From the NCBI RefSeq assembly GCF_031157315.1, contig NZ_JAVIFU010000026.1:1-64000 (forward strand): a stretch of DNA of 64,000 nt. Reading direction: 5' to 3'. Position 1 is the stretch's first letter. The number at the start of each line of letters is the position of its first letter. This document shows positions 42,930 to 52,482 of the stretch, piece by piece. The stretch comes from Paenibacillus sp. LHD-38. Its GTDB lineage: Bacteria; Bacillota; Bacilli; Paenibacillales; Paenibacillaceae. Position numbers and translations under genes: made by a program. A model generated the notes under the pieces. It ran no database searches, was not told where the DNA came from, and saw only the letters and a list, made by a program, of their open reading frames with translations.

Positions 42930-44096
42930 TTAATTATTTATGATATTTCTCCAAAACCATAGAAACGGCCGGAGCGGAACATATAGAAAATGAAATGGTT
43001 TATATAGCGGCAGCAGAGACATATCTTTCACGTTAGGTTCCAGGTGATTCAGAAGATACCTCGCTCTCTGCCTGCCTGTCATCAGCGATAGAGTGTATCG
43101 AAAATAATGCCAAACGACGCTTTTCTCCGGTACCGGGTTTAATTTAACTATTTTCTTGATAAAAAACAAAGATGCTTTCGCTAGCCGAAGAGCCTTCTTA
43201 TTATTCGTCACTTGATTCATAGAATGAGGAATATTTGAATCAAGCAGATTGAAAGCTAATATGAAAGACTGCCCTGTGAATGTTTGTCCACCGTACTGTT
43301 TAAAATAAACATGCATTTTCCCGCTATCCATTTTAGGTATCAAACGATCTATATCCATTAACCAGCGTAATCGGAACCAGGCATGCCTTGCACCATGATC
43401 AGCAAGATAATAGAGCAGGTCTTCATTGCCTAAGCAATAAAATGACTGATTCAATAAATGAACTGTATTTCTACGTTCCCACAGTTGATTGAATGAATGA
43501 GAACCAATGGAATTAGGATTTATTCGCCAATGAATTTCAACTTGTACGGCATGTTCTTTATGACGGAAGGAAAGATGATGCAACTTCTCTTTCCAATTAT
43601 GATTTAATGAATGCTCATCCTCTAATTCATATCCAAGCTGTGTCATGACTTCTTCTGCTCTTTCCACATCTTCTGCATCGAGCAGAATATCCAGATCTTT
43701 GGAAGTCCTATGCGACATATCACCGTAAAGTTGAATCGCCAGAATGGGGCCTTTCAACAAAATGGTGCGTATACTGTTGTCTGATAATTTATCGCAAATT
43801 TTATTCATCTCTCTAGTTAGCTGCATCATCTTAATGATATTGGAATTGTAATGATAGTGGAGCGTCTCCATAATATCGGCAGGAATAAGAGATGAACGGA
43901 TTTGATTTAGTTTCAAGTAAACGATCGGATAAACACGATGATGCAAGGTTAATTGTATAAACGAATTCCACTTCATATTTGAAGTGTATTCTCGTATCCT
44001 CTTCTCATCCAACTCTTGAACGTCGCGCAGAATGAATAGCATAAATGACAATTCATTCGAAATATCGCTTAAATCAATTTTCTCTGCTTTAATCAT
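42930..44096 (-). CDS. Nucleotidyltransferase-fold tailoring protein of the lasso cluster
   Basis: 388 residues of the NTP_transf_5 family (PF14907): ILLKGPILAIQLYGDMSHRT followed by SKDLDILLDAED carries the nucleotidyltransferase acidic pair. Such genes accompany HPr-kinase-like genes in lasso clusters; in the pseudomycoidin cluster the nucleotidyltransferase adds hexoses to the phosphorylated C-terminus. The same task is plausible here. ATG at 44096 follows GTGGGG. It stands 24 bp after the UDP-glucose dehydrogenase gene, linking the lasso and EPS loci. Confidence 0.8.
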   Translation of the reverse strand: MIKAEKIDLSDISNELSFMLFILRDVQELDEKRIREYTSNMKWNSFIQLTLHHRVYPIVYLKLNQIRSSLIPADIMETLHYHYNSNIIKMMQLTREMNKICDKLSDNSIRTILLKGPILAIQLYGDMSHRTSKDLDILLDAEDVERAEEVMTQLGYELEDEHSLNHNWKEKLHHLSFRHKEHAVQVEIHWRINPNSIGSHSFNQLWERRNTVHLLNQSFYCLGNEDLLYYLADHGARHAWFRLRWLMDIDRLIPKMDSGKMHVYFKQYGGQTFTGQSFILAFNLLDSNIPHSMNQVTNNKKALRLAKASLFFIKKIVKLNPVPEKSVVWHYFRYTLSLMTGRQRARYLLNHLEPNVKDMSLLPLYKPFHFLYVPLRPFLWFWRNIINN

Positions 44097-44120
44097 GTCA
44101 GAACCCCACTATCGTTAGAA

Positions 44121-45461
44121 TTACAATTGCATAACAGGAATTTGCTGTTTGACGCCCTTATTCAGGCTCGGGCGGCCGACGGAATAATAAACGAATGCCG
44201 TTCCGAGCAAATCTTCCTCTTTAAACACATTGCGTCCGTCGATCAGAATGGCCTGCTTCATGACGGATTGCAGCAGATTCAAATCCACTTCCGCGAATTC
44301 ATCCCATTCCGTCAGTAAACAAAGCGCATCAGAGTCTTGTGCCGTATCGAGCGCCTGATTGCACCAAATGACGCCTTCCTTGCCGTATAAGGCCTTGAAG
44401 TTTTCCATAGCAATAGGATCGTAAGCTTTCACCTTCACGCCGTTCTCTACCAAATATTGAATGATTTCTAGTGCCGGTGAATCGCGGACGTCATCGGTAT
44501 TCGGTTTAAAGGACAATCCCCATACCGCGACTGTCTTACCTCGCAACTGGCCATTAAAGATCGTCTCCAGCTTGCGGATCACATTAAACCGTTGATCTTG
44601 ATTTACTTCCACAACCGACCGCAGCAGCTTGAACTCGTAATCGACGTTACCGGCGATTTGGATAAGGGCTCTGGTATCCTTCGGAAAACAGGAGCCTCCA
44701 TAGCCGATTCCGGCTTTAAGGAACGACTGTCCAATGCGCTTATCGTAGCCCATCCCTTCCGCAACCTTCGTCACGTCTGCGCCTACTTTCTCGCAAATGT
44801 TCGCAATTTCGTTGATGAACGAAATTTTCGTAGCGAGAAAAGCATTGGAAGCATATTTAATCATTTCTGCGCTTCGGATATCCGTTACGATGATTTGCTC
44901 CGTCAACGGCCGATGCAGTTGAACCATCGTATCGGCTGCGCTCCCAGTATCAGCACCGATGACGATCCGGTCCGGATTCAGCGTATCCTTAACGGCAGAA
45001 CCTTCGCGCAGAAATTCCGGCAATGAAATGCTGTCAAACGGCTCGGATGTGCGGGTGCGGATCAGCTCATGGATTCGTTCATTCGTGCCGACCGGTACCG
45101 TGCTTTTTATAGCGATGATTTTATAGCCGTTCATCGCTTCGGCGATATCAAGGGCGGCTTGATTGATATAGGCCATATTCGCCTCGCCGCTTGGCATCGG
45201 AGGCGTTCCGACAGCCAGAATGATAATGTCCGATTGACGCACCGCTTCGGTCAGATCGGTTGTGAAAGCGAGTTTCCCGGCGGAACTGTTCTTATCCGCC
45301 AATTCCTTCAGCCCCGGCTCATAGATGGGAATCTCTCCAGCCTGCAGTGTCTCAATCTTCCCAAGATCCTTGTCGACACAGATGACTTTATTCCCCAGCT
45401 CCGCATAACAGACACCCGATACGAGCCCGACATAGCCGGTGCCAATGACTGTAATGTTCAT
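44121..45461 (-). CDS. ugd: UDP-glucose 6-dehydrogenase
   Basis: 446 residues. Oxidises UDP-glucose to UDP-glucuronate with two NAD. NAD motif ITVIGTGYVGLVSG at the start, catalytic Cys258 in GYGGSCFPKDT and the C-terminal UDP-binding domain (VWGLSFKPNTDDVRDSPAL) are complete. The start MNITV at 45461 is preferred with AGGGAG 9 bases upstream. Supplies glucuronate to the exopolysaccharide. Last clear EPS gene before the lasso genes. Confidence 0.93.
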   Translation of the reverse strand: MNITVIGTGYVGLVSGVCYAELGNKVICVDKDLGKIETLQAGEIPIYEPGLKELADKNSSAGKLAFTTDLTEAVRQSDIIILAVGTPPMPSGEANMAYINQAALDIAEAMNGYKIIAIKSTVPVGTNERIHELIRTRTSEPFDSISLPEFLREGSAVKDTLNPDRIVIGADTGSAADTMVQLHRPLTEQIIVTDIRSAEMIKYASNAFLATKISFINEIANICEKVGADVTKVAEGMGYDKRIGQSFLKAGIGYGGSCFPKDTRALIQIAGNVDYEFKLLRSVVEVNQDQRFNVIRKLETIFNGQLRGKTVAVWGLSFKPNTDDVRDSPALEIIQYLVENGVKVKAYDPIAMENFKALYGKEGVIWCNQALDTAQDSDALCLLTEWDEFAEVDLNLLQSVMKQAILIDGRNVFKEEDLLGTAFVYYSVGRPSLNKGVKQQIPVMQL

Positions 45462-45493
45462 TCTCATCACTCCCTATATTGAAATCCCTTCAC

Positions 45494-46864
45494 TTATACG
45501 GCACATATTTCAATAATTTCATTCCAATCGAAGGCAAGCCGGACAATATCCTCTTCAACAAGCTCCGACCCGGTTTGCACCTCAATGATGTCCATTTCCG
45601 TCTCCGCCCGCAAACTGTGCTTGCTCTGTTTCGATATAACAAGCACATCTCCGGCCTTAACCGGAAACCGCTTATCGTTCAGGACCATCTCCCCGTTACC
45701 GGAAACGACGGTCCATACCTCGTCTCTAAGCAGATGGTATTGGTAGCTTAAATTATTGCCAGGCCCTATGCATATCCGTTTGGTCAGCACTTCTTTCCCG
45801 TCCGGATATTTCAAGTAATCGAGCACCCTGTAACGGCCCCAACGCCTCTCCTCGTACATAGGACGTTGATCCGAATGCTTCATAACCTCCTTAATCATCG
45901 GGCTTGATGCTTTGTCCGAGACGAGAATGCCATCCGGACTCGCCGCGACGACGACATTGGATAAATTAAGCAGCGTAATCGGAATATCCAGTTCGTTTAT
46001 AATATGCGTATTGATTGAATTGTCGGTAATGATTCCTTTGCCGATCAGCGGGGTCGCAATTTCCTCCGTCAGCGTGTTCCACGTTCCAAGGTCCTTCCAA
46101 TCCCCCTCGTATGGCAGAGCGACGATTAGATTGGCTTTCTCCACCACCTCGTAGTCGAAGCTGTTTTTCGTTAGCTTGTCGTACTGCTTCACCATCTCGT
46201 CGTATTGGATCGGAAGCCCGTGCGATAGCAGAATATTAATGATGAAATCCAGTTTGAATGCGAAAACCCCGCAGTTCCAAAGTGCTGCCTGCTCAATCAT
46301 GACCGCTGCTTCTTCTTCGCGGGGTTTCTCCCGGAAGCTTTGTACATTCATATATGGCGCGTCATGCGTGGTCCCGTTTTGCGGAACGATATACCCGTAT
46401 TTCTCCGAAGGATATGTCGGTTTTACTCCCATAAGCGCCAAATCCGCGCCCGACTCGTTCAAGACCCGGTCCAGTTCTTTGGTCTTGTGGAAGAACGACT
46501 CCTCAACGTAAGGATCGACCGGCATGACCACTACCGTTTCATTCAGGCTGACGCCTTTAACCGAATACAAATAGGTAGCCGCCAGCGCGATCGCAGGATA
46601 CGTATCCCTTCTTTCCGGTTCGACAATCACTTCAATCTCGCTTCCCAGCTGGTTGTAAATCATTTCAACCTGCGGCTTGCTCGTTGCGATAAAAGCATGA
46701 TCGCCAAGTCCGGCACTCGCAATCTGCCCCCAAACCCGCTGTACCATCGACTCAAGCTCGCCTTCCGAATTCCTCAGCACCTTCAAGAACTGCTTGGAAC
46801 GGGAATCGTTCGACAGCGGCCACAGGCGTTTGCCCGATCCCCCTGAGAGTAGAACAATTTTCAT
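45494..46864 (-). CDS. manC: Mannose-1-phosphate guanylyltransferase / type II phosphomannose isomerase
   Basis: 456 residues. Makes GDP-mannose. The nucleotidyltransferase signature LSGGSGKRLWPLSNDSRSKQ opens the protein, and the cupin-like isomerase domain (about 345-450; VWTVVSGNGEMVLNDK) closes it, as in bifunctional AlgA/XanB enzymes. ATG at 46864 follows AGGAGGAG. Provides mannose for the EPS. Confidence 0.92.
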   Translation of the reverse strand: MKIVLLSGGSGKRLWPLSNDSRSKQFLKVLRNSEGELESMVQRVWGQIASAGLGDHAFIATSKPQVEMIYNQLGSEIEVIVEPERRDTYPAIALAATYLYSVKGVSLNETVVVMPVDPYVEESFFHKTKELDRVLNESGADLALMGVKPTYPSEKYGYIVPQNGTTHDAPYMNVQSFREKPREEEAAVMIEQAALWNCGVFAFKLDFIINILLSHGLPIQYDEMVKQYDKLTKNSFDYEVVEKANLIVALPYEGDWKDLGTWNTLTEEIATPLIGKGIITDNSINTHIINELDIPITLLNLSNVVVAASPDGILVSDKASSPMIKEVMKHSDQRPMYEERRWGRYRVLDYLKYPDGKEVLTKRICIGPGNNLSYQYHLLRDEVWTVVSGNGEMVLNDKRFPVKAGDVLVISKQSKHSLRAETEMDIIEVQTGSELVEEDIVRLAFDWNEIIEICAV

Positions 46865-46888
46865 GGTGACTCCTCCTATATATATTAG

Positions 46889-47875
46889 TTAACTGATTTG
46901 CGAAGTATTTGAATTTGTTTTTTGCCCTTCATTCTTCACAATCAATTGGGCGGAGCCTATGCCGCTTGTCCATGTATGATAATAGTTGGAGTTCTTGCCG
47001 TACGAATTGTCCAGCAGCGTATTGGGCTTGTCCATCAAGCACGATAAAATATGGCCATGCAGCCTTGACGTCTGTACCGTCTGGTAGCCGCTGAAGCGCT
47101 TGACAGCTTTATCTACCAGATAATCGGTATACCTGCCCCAAATCGCCTGCATCGGCAGCGGACTGCTGCCTTTCTTTATCATTCTGACAATGAGATTAAT
47201 CGATTTCTGCTCCACCCGGTTATACAAGGAGTTCCAATCCAAATAATCGCCGCGACCCGCCGATTCGAGCTTCTCCTGCTCAATCGTTTTCTCTATATCC
47301 GTACGGAAGAAGCAGAGCAGATCTTTGCCCGGGCTGCCTTTGTGCCGGATCGGCCATAATTGATGGGCCATGTCGGGAGATAAATAAACGTTGCATCTAT
47401 GGAATTTCTCGGATGCAGATTGATAGGACAACGTGTCGCGGACATAGAGATGAATATCTTTATGTCCATTGAATATTTGCGCCGTCCGGTCGAATTCAGA
47501 CTCTTTCTTATAAAATATCGTCTGTGGAAGCATCACGATCCGATGGTACGGATAGCTGGTAATAATTTTCTCGCGCAGCTTCTGATGCGCCGGATACAGG
47601 TCGCCGAAGTTCCCTCCCCCATGCAGCACGATGATATGATCTTTCGGAATCATCAGCGAATCGGGAAAATCAAGCACGCTGTAGCGTGCACGGACGCGAA
47701 TATTATAGTCTTTGAAGAACGTTTCCGTGCCTTTCATAATGAGCAGGTCGCCGCCGTTGCTATGAACGGGAATATCGATATAGTAAATGTTGGAGCCCGG
47801 CGGAATAACATTCAAAATTTGGCGAAGCTTATTTTTGAGACCATCCATAGGGTGAACATTCGGGGTACTCTTCAT
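46889..47875 (-). CDS. Polysaccharide pyruvyl transferase
   Basis: 328 residues of the PS_pyruv_trans family, which moves pyruvate from phosphoenolpyruvate to a sugar as a ketal. HSNGGDLLIMKGTETFFKDY, VLHGGGNFGDLYP and QTSRLHGHILSCLMDKP are characteristic. It would give the EPS negative charge. ATG at 47875 follows AAAGGAGTG. Confidence 0.9.
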   Translation of the reverse strand: MKSTPNVHPMDGLKNKLRQILNVIPPGSNIYYIDIPVHSNGGDLLIMKGTETFFKDYNIRVRARYSVLDFPDSLMIPKDHIIVLHGGGNFGDLYPAHQKLREKIITSYPYHRIVMLPQTIFYKKESEFDRTAQIFNGHKDIHLYVRDTLSYQSASEKFHRCNVYLSPDMAHQLWPIRHKGSPGKDLLCFFRTDIEKTIEQEKLESAGRGDYLDWNSLYNRVEQKSINLIVRMIKKGSSPLPMQAIWGRYTDYLVDKAVKRFSGYQTVQTSRLHGHILSCLMDKPNTLLDNSYGKNSNYYHTWTSGIGSAQLIVKNEGQKTNSNTSQIS

Positions 47876-47974
47876 GACAATCCACTCCTTTATTGTTTTC
47901 TCTCTTTCATTCGCTAGATCAAAAATTAGAAATCATTTCTATCAAGGAGCCGGATGGTAGAATCAATCCAAACC

Positions 47975-48526
47975 CTAGAGACTCCACTTCACATTCCGTT
48001 TGACTTCCTTTGCCGGAACTCCCGCCACAAGCGTATAGGGCTCCACATCCTTCGTTACAACAGAGCCCGCCGCAACAACGGCACCATTACCAATGGTGAT
48101 GCCTTTTAAAATCGTCGATTTACAGCCGATCCACACCCTATCACCAATGAAGACCGGCTTCGTCGATTCTGTACCAAAAAGTTGATGATAATCGGTGTCT
48201 ATTATGGATACATCCCAGGAAATTGCGCAATTATTCCCTATTTTTACTTGCTCTTTACACCTGATTTCAGATCTCCGGTTAATAAATGTATGATCGCCAA
48301 TTTCAATCTTCGCTTTTTTCGATTCCAAATAAAAACCAGTGTCTTTATGCAAAATGACATTTTTCCCGATAATTAATTTAGAATCTTTAGCTTTGGATAC
48401 AATAACTCTGCCGCACACCCGAAGCATGCTGCCTCCCTGTTCCACCTTCATTCTAAACATCATGCCGAGCAAAATACGGTATCCATATCTGACATATTCC
48501 TTTAGGCTTCTCTTTCTTTTTTCCAT
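47975..48526 (-). CDS. Hexapeptide-repeat acyltransferase (WcaF/maltose acetyltransferase type)
   Basis: 183 residues. Left-handed beta-helix repeats (KIEIGDHTFINRRSEIRC and GDRVWIGCKSTILKGITIGN) with the catalytic His in DTDYHQLF. Likely O-acetylates a sugar of the EPS repeat. The start at 48526 is supported by GGAGGTGAAC; an ATG 10 codons upstream is less likely. Confidence 0.88.
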   Translation of the reverse strand: MEKRKRSLKEYVRYGYRILLGMMFRMKVEQGGSMLRVCGRVIVSKAKDSKLIIGKNVILHKDTGFYLESKKAKIEIGDHTFINRRSEIRCKEQVKIGNNCAISWDVSIIDTDYHQLFGTESTKPVFIGDRVWIGCKSTILKGITIGNGAVVAAGSVVTKDVEPYTLVAGVPAKEVKRNVKWSL

Positions 48527-48615
48527 GATGTTCACCTCCATGTGGTGGGATTCCATCCTTGAAAACGGCCAGCGCCGACGAGAAGATCGAGAAGAAGCCG
48601 CGGTTTACTTCACGC

Positions 48616-51573
48616 TTATTTCCTTAACTCGTAATAAAATTTCGGCCGTTCCCCTAGAACTAACTTGTAGATGTCGTAGTTGGTGTCCATGATCCCTTCC
48701 AGGTATTCCTTATAAGGACGGTCGGCGACATTCACAAGGCCTGAGTTATAACGTTCTCCCCAAATTCCCTGCCAATATCTTCCAAGGCCTGCCTGGTCCA
48801 CGTAATTGAATACATGAACGCCTACAATGAAGTCCAGACTGGCTGCCTCCTCCATATAATTCCGGTAACGCATTGCTCTCTCAAACTGGTTCGCGGCCGA
48901 ATTTGGAAGGAGAGGATCCAATCCTTGTTCCGCTGTACCGTAACCGAATTCGCTTATCAGAATCGGTTTGCCTCCCGACTTCTTGTGCACATCCTCCAAT
49001 AGATCAGGTTTGAGATGATAACTGTAATGGTTGATACTGATAACATCCACGTATTTCCCTTCGATCTCCGCCATAACGCTCCGAAACTTCTCATTGTGGA
49101 AAGGAGTCGTTAGCCAGCGGTCTCCGAGAAGGAGATGATTCGGATCATATTTGCGGTAGATCCGTGAAACCGTTCCGAAGAACGTCTCCAGATAATATCT
49201 AAAAAATGCGTCCATATCACCCCAAGCCGACGATGTATTGATCGGCAGCTCCGCTTCCTTCAAATCTTCAAAGGATTTAAAGCTTGTCTGCCAATGGCTG
49301 TTAAATTTGTCTATGTCTTGATATTTATCCTTCAGCCTTTTAACCAAAGTTCCTTTGATCGCTGCTTTGCTTGCCTTCAGCTTCGGCACATGGGAATAAA
49401 ACTTATGGTACTCGTATTCGTTGTCGATGAAGTACCCGATCAGCAGCGGATCATCCTTGTTTGGCTTGAGTACATTTGCTAACGTCTTATCGAGCTTAGC
49501 TTCCGCATCCGGCGAAAAAATGTCGAATATCGAAATCCCGCCAATATTAGCCCAGTTCATGCTCGTAAGCGGAAGCATCCGCACGTAAGGCAATTTGGTT
49601 TCATTGCTGTATTTTTCAGGCGAATAGCCACCCGCACTGTTAAAACCCCATTTTCTGATGCGCTCGGCCGCTTCCGAATAGATAGCATGCTCGGTTGGAA
49701 CTTCCCCTGTTTTCCGGTATTTGTTCGCCAGATAGAACGAGAAGTTCTCTAACCCCATAAATGCCGATTTATATTCCTCTTGATTAGAAGGCATCGATTC
49801 GAACAGTTCCTCCCGACCCTTTACCATCGTATAGGTTTCATTGGCTGTAAGACCGTTCACCCCTAAGCTGAAAAAGAGATTGCCTCCCGGAGTTGTCATC
49901 ACTTTGCGGCTTCCTATCTGTTGAATTGTAAAAAATCCCGTTTTTTGCAACCCGTATTTTTCCGCACTGCCATTCAGGCCGCCGTATTGGTCGCGATCCG
50001 AAGGCGGTGTTAACCCCCCGTAATAGGAGGCGTCTGCCGCGGCATCCGCTTCCAGCTGCTGGTCATTTGTCACCTTCCCGGGAAAATTCGCAGAGGTCAA
50101 TTGACCGAACCTGTCCACTTTAATTAGATTGCTTGCGTTGAGCGTATATTTACGGATGGGGCTTGGCTCCATACCATCCTTGACCGCATAGGTTTCCAGC
50201 ACGTTATAACCTGTGAGTTGAAGCGGTTCGGAATAGGACTTGAAGCCGAACCCATTATTCAAACGGTAAAAAATCTTTGCCTCACCCGAAGCCGTTAACT
50301 GCACATCGTGCAATGTTTCGGCGCTTCTGGTTGACTTAATGTCCACGGAAGCGGTGCTTCGATTTAAAATCACATTTGAAACCTGAGGCGACCAAGACGC
50401 ATCCGATCCGTGCAGCTCGATTTTCAAATACCTCGTACCCGCAGGCAGTAACGAAGCTTCGTAAGCGTACTTCTGCCAATTGCCTACTGGATGGCCTACC
50501 GAATAGGCTTTAGCAGAAATTTCGGAATAATCTACTCCATTCTCCGAAATGAAGATCCGATGTTTCTCAATGGCTTTTCCAGTAAAAAAGTAGCTGTAGA
50601 CCATAAAGGAAGAAATATCGTAATCCGTATTATAAATGATGTTCCCTGGCTTCTTTGAAGTACGCACCATCCGGTTTGAGTCGTTGCCGAAGAAATAGGG
50701 TGTATCTCTCAAAATATAAATACTCGATTTGCTGTAAAGCTGTTTAAAATTTTCGAGCGTGTCATTCATTCCGACTGTTGTATCCAAAGAGCCATCCGGC
50801 ACATACCGGTAGGTGGAAACCCTGCTGGCCGCTGATTTGCCCGATGCCGAATGGTTTACGGCGGAAATCTTTATCAGAAGTTCGTTCACCACTTTGATCG
50901 GTGAAGTATAAAGCTTGCGTGTAAGAGATGTTCTGGGGTCGCTGCCGTCCGTAGTGTAATACACGGTATCGCCGGCAGTTGCTCTTTCCAACATGACCAT
51001 ACTGCCGTAAGGGACGGACCCCGAAGGCAGGTTGGACCTTACGCCCAATGAACCATTCAGCACCGCTTTCCCAATTACCGGTGATTTAGCAATATCGCTG
51101 CCAGTGTATTGTATTTTCAAATATTTTGCATCTCCACGAAAATTCCGTACTTCGTACACGACAATGTTCATGTTATCCGCGTCTTTGTAAATTTGCGGAG
51201 TCACTTCCTCGTATTCTTGTCCATCGTGGGAAACATAAAAATTCGGATGATTGTAAGGCCCGTTGTCCGCACGATAGTACGTGTATAAGGAAAAATTCCT
51301 GAGAGGACCATCCGACCGGTACGTCATGTATTCGTTAGATCGAAAGCTTCGGATCACCCGGGTAGGATCATCGGAAGCCTCAGATACTTGTAGAGAAAGA
51401 GTCTCCGAATGCTTGTAAACTTGACTCCAATCCGTGAGATCATCAACTACTATTTCAGCAGAAGTAGAGTTGCTTGCAAAAGTGTGTGTCGGCATTAGGG
51501 TTATAAGTAAACTGAAAATCAACAACAAATTAATCCGTGTACGATTCTTTAAGTTTGCTTTCGTCTCCACCAT
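48616..51573 (-). CDS. Secreted clan-A glycosidase with N-terminal binding domains
   Basis: 985 residues. Signal peptide (about 1-33), a discoidin-like region, a chitobiase-type CHB_HEX domain (about 180-258; DTVYYTTDGSDPRTSL), a second discoidin-like region, then a large TIM-barrel (about 490-985) of the beta-galactosidase/agarase kind with likely catalytic Glu719 (YFIDNEYEY) and Glu875 (LISEFGYG). Its place inside the EPS operon suggests it trims or cleaves the polymer made here, as seen for glycosidases in other EPS loci. The substrate cannot be read from sequence. ATG at 51573 follows AAAAGGAGAAG. Confidence 0.8.
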   Translation of the reverse strand: MVETKANLKNRTRINLLLIFSLLITLMPTHTFASNSTSAEIVVDDLTDWSQVYKHSETLSLQVSEASDDPTRVIRSFRSNEYMTYRSDGPLRNFSLYTYYRADNGPYNHPNFYVSHDGQEYEEVTPQIYKDADNMNIVVYEVRNFRGDAKYLKIQYTGSDIAKSPVIGKAVLNGSLGVRSNLPSGSVPYGSMVMLERATAGDTVYYTTDGSDPRTSLTRKLYTSPIKVVNELLIKISAVNHSASGKSAASRVSTYRYVPDGSLDTTVGMNDTLENFKQLYSKSSIYILRDTPYFFGNDSNRMVRTSKKPGNIIYNTDYDISSFMVYSYFFTGKAIEKHRIFISENGVDYSEISAKAYSVGHPVGNWQKYAYEASLLPAGTRYLKIELHGSDASWSPQVSNVILNRSTASVDIKSTRSAETLHDVQLTASGEAKIFYRLNNGFGFKSYSEPLQLTGYNVLETYAVKDGMEPSPIRKYTLNASNLIKVDRFGQLTSANFPGKVTNDQQLEADAAADASYYGGLTPPSDRDQYGGLNGSAEKYGLQKTGFFTIQQIGSRKVMTTPGGNLFFSLGVNGLTANETYTMVKGREELFESMPSNQEEYKSAFMGLENFSFYLANKYRKTGEVPTEHAIYSEAAERIRKWGFNSAGGYSPEKYSNETKLPYVRMLPLTSMNWANIGGISIFDIFSPDAEAKLDKTLANVLKPNKDDPLLIGYFIDNEYEYHKFYSHVPKLKASKAAIKGTLVKRLKDKYQDIDKFNSHWQTSFKSFEDLKEAELPINTSSAWGDMDAFFRYYLETFFGTVSRIYRKYDPNHLLLGDRWLTTPFHNEKFRSVMAEIEGKYVDVISINHYSYHLKPDLLEDVHKKSGGKPILISEFGYGTAEQGLDPLLPNSAANQFERAMRYRNYMEEAASLDFIVGVHVFNYVDQAGLGRYWQGIWGERYNSGLVNVADRPYKEYLEGIMDTNYDIYKLVLGERPKFYYELRK

Positions 51574-51594
51574 GCTTCTCCTTTTCCTCTTTCT

Positions 51595-52482
51595 CTAGTT
51601 ATAGGTGCGCAATACACCGCTGATCAAACCGTTATTGTATATAATTTTGCTTATATTGCGGAATATCCGATTCTTATCGAAGAAAAAAATGATCGTCAAA
51701 AGCAGAAACACCGGAATCTTCACGACGGATTTGACGATAATGCCTTTTTTCTGCTCCGAGCTGACTGCACTGCTCACTCCCTGCCAATAGATCCTGCGCA
51801 GCAGCCATTTTCTGCTAACTCTGCTTCGCGCAATTTTGTGCCGCACCCAGGCATGAGGTGTGTAATAGACGGTATAGCGGCTGCGGATTCGATCAATGAG
51901 CTCAGCTTCCTCGCTTGAAAGCAGGTTACTCCCCACTCTGCCCAAATCCTCGCGAAAGGGTTTAAGCGAATTAAACACGGATTTGCGGAAAGCTACATTG
52001 GCTCCAAATGGTATGGCCGGCTTTTGCATTTCTACAATTTCATTGGAATAATCCAAAATGGTATAGAGCGTCCGGTTTTCCGGCAAAAGCCAAGTCGGCT
52101 CCGCCCCTTCCCATGCCGGTTCGATTCTGCCGCCGACGCAGCCGATCCGGTGATCGGTCTCAAATAAGGAGACAATTCCACTGATCCATTCCTTGGAGGC
52201 CACTGCATCATCGTCTAAGAACAGCACATATTCGCCCTTCGCTTCGCGAATCGCACGATTCCGGGCTACGGAGAGCCCCAGCCTTTCTTCATAAACATAA
52301 ATAATCGGGATGCTTGTCATCTGATTGACTTCTTGAACAACCTGTTTGGTGTTGTCGGTGGACCGGTTGTCAACCACAATCACCTCAAACGCATCCGCAA
52401 AGTTTTGTCGTAAGAGACTTAAAAGTGCTTCTCTCACATCCTCAGCTCTGTTATGGGTGCAAATCGCTACTGTCGCTTTCAT
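51595..52482 (-). CDS. Family 2 glycosyltransferase
   Basis: 295 residues. GT-A fold with VAICTHNRAEDVREALLSLL, the DxD-type metal site in YVLFLDDDAVA, and a C-terminal hydrophobic segment (IPVFLLLTIIFFFDK) that may anchor it to the membrane. Adds one sugar to the lipid-linked EPS repeat. Its start overlaps the upstream glycosyltransferase gene by 4 bp. Confidence 0.9.
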   Translation of the reverse strand: MKATVAICTHNRAEDVREALLSLLRQNFADAFEVIVVDNRSTDNTKQVVQEVNQMTSIPIIYVYEERLGLSVARNRAIREAKGEYVLFLDDDAVASKEWISGIVSLFETDHRIGCVGGRIEPAWEGAEPTWLLPENRTLYTILDYSNEIVEMQKPAIPFGANVAFRKSVFNSLKPFREDLGRVGSNLLSSEEAELIDRIRSRYTVYYTPHAWVRHKIARSRVSRKWLLRRIYWQGVSSAVSSEQKKGIIVKSVVKIPVFLLLTIIFFFDKNRIFRNISKIIYNNGLISGVLRTYN

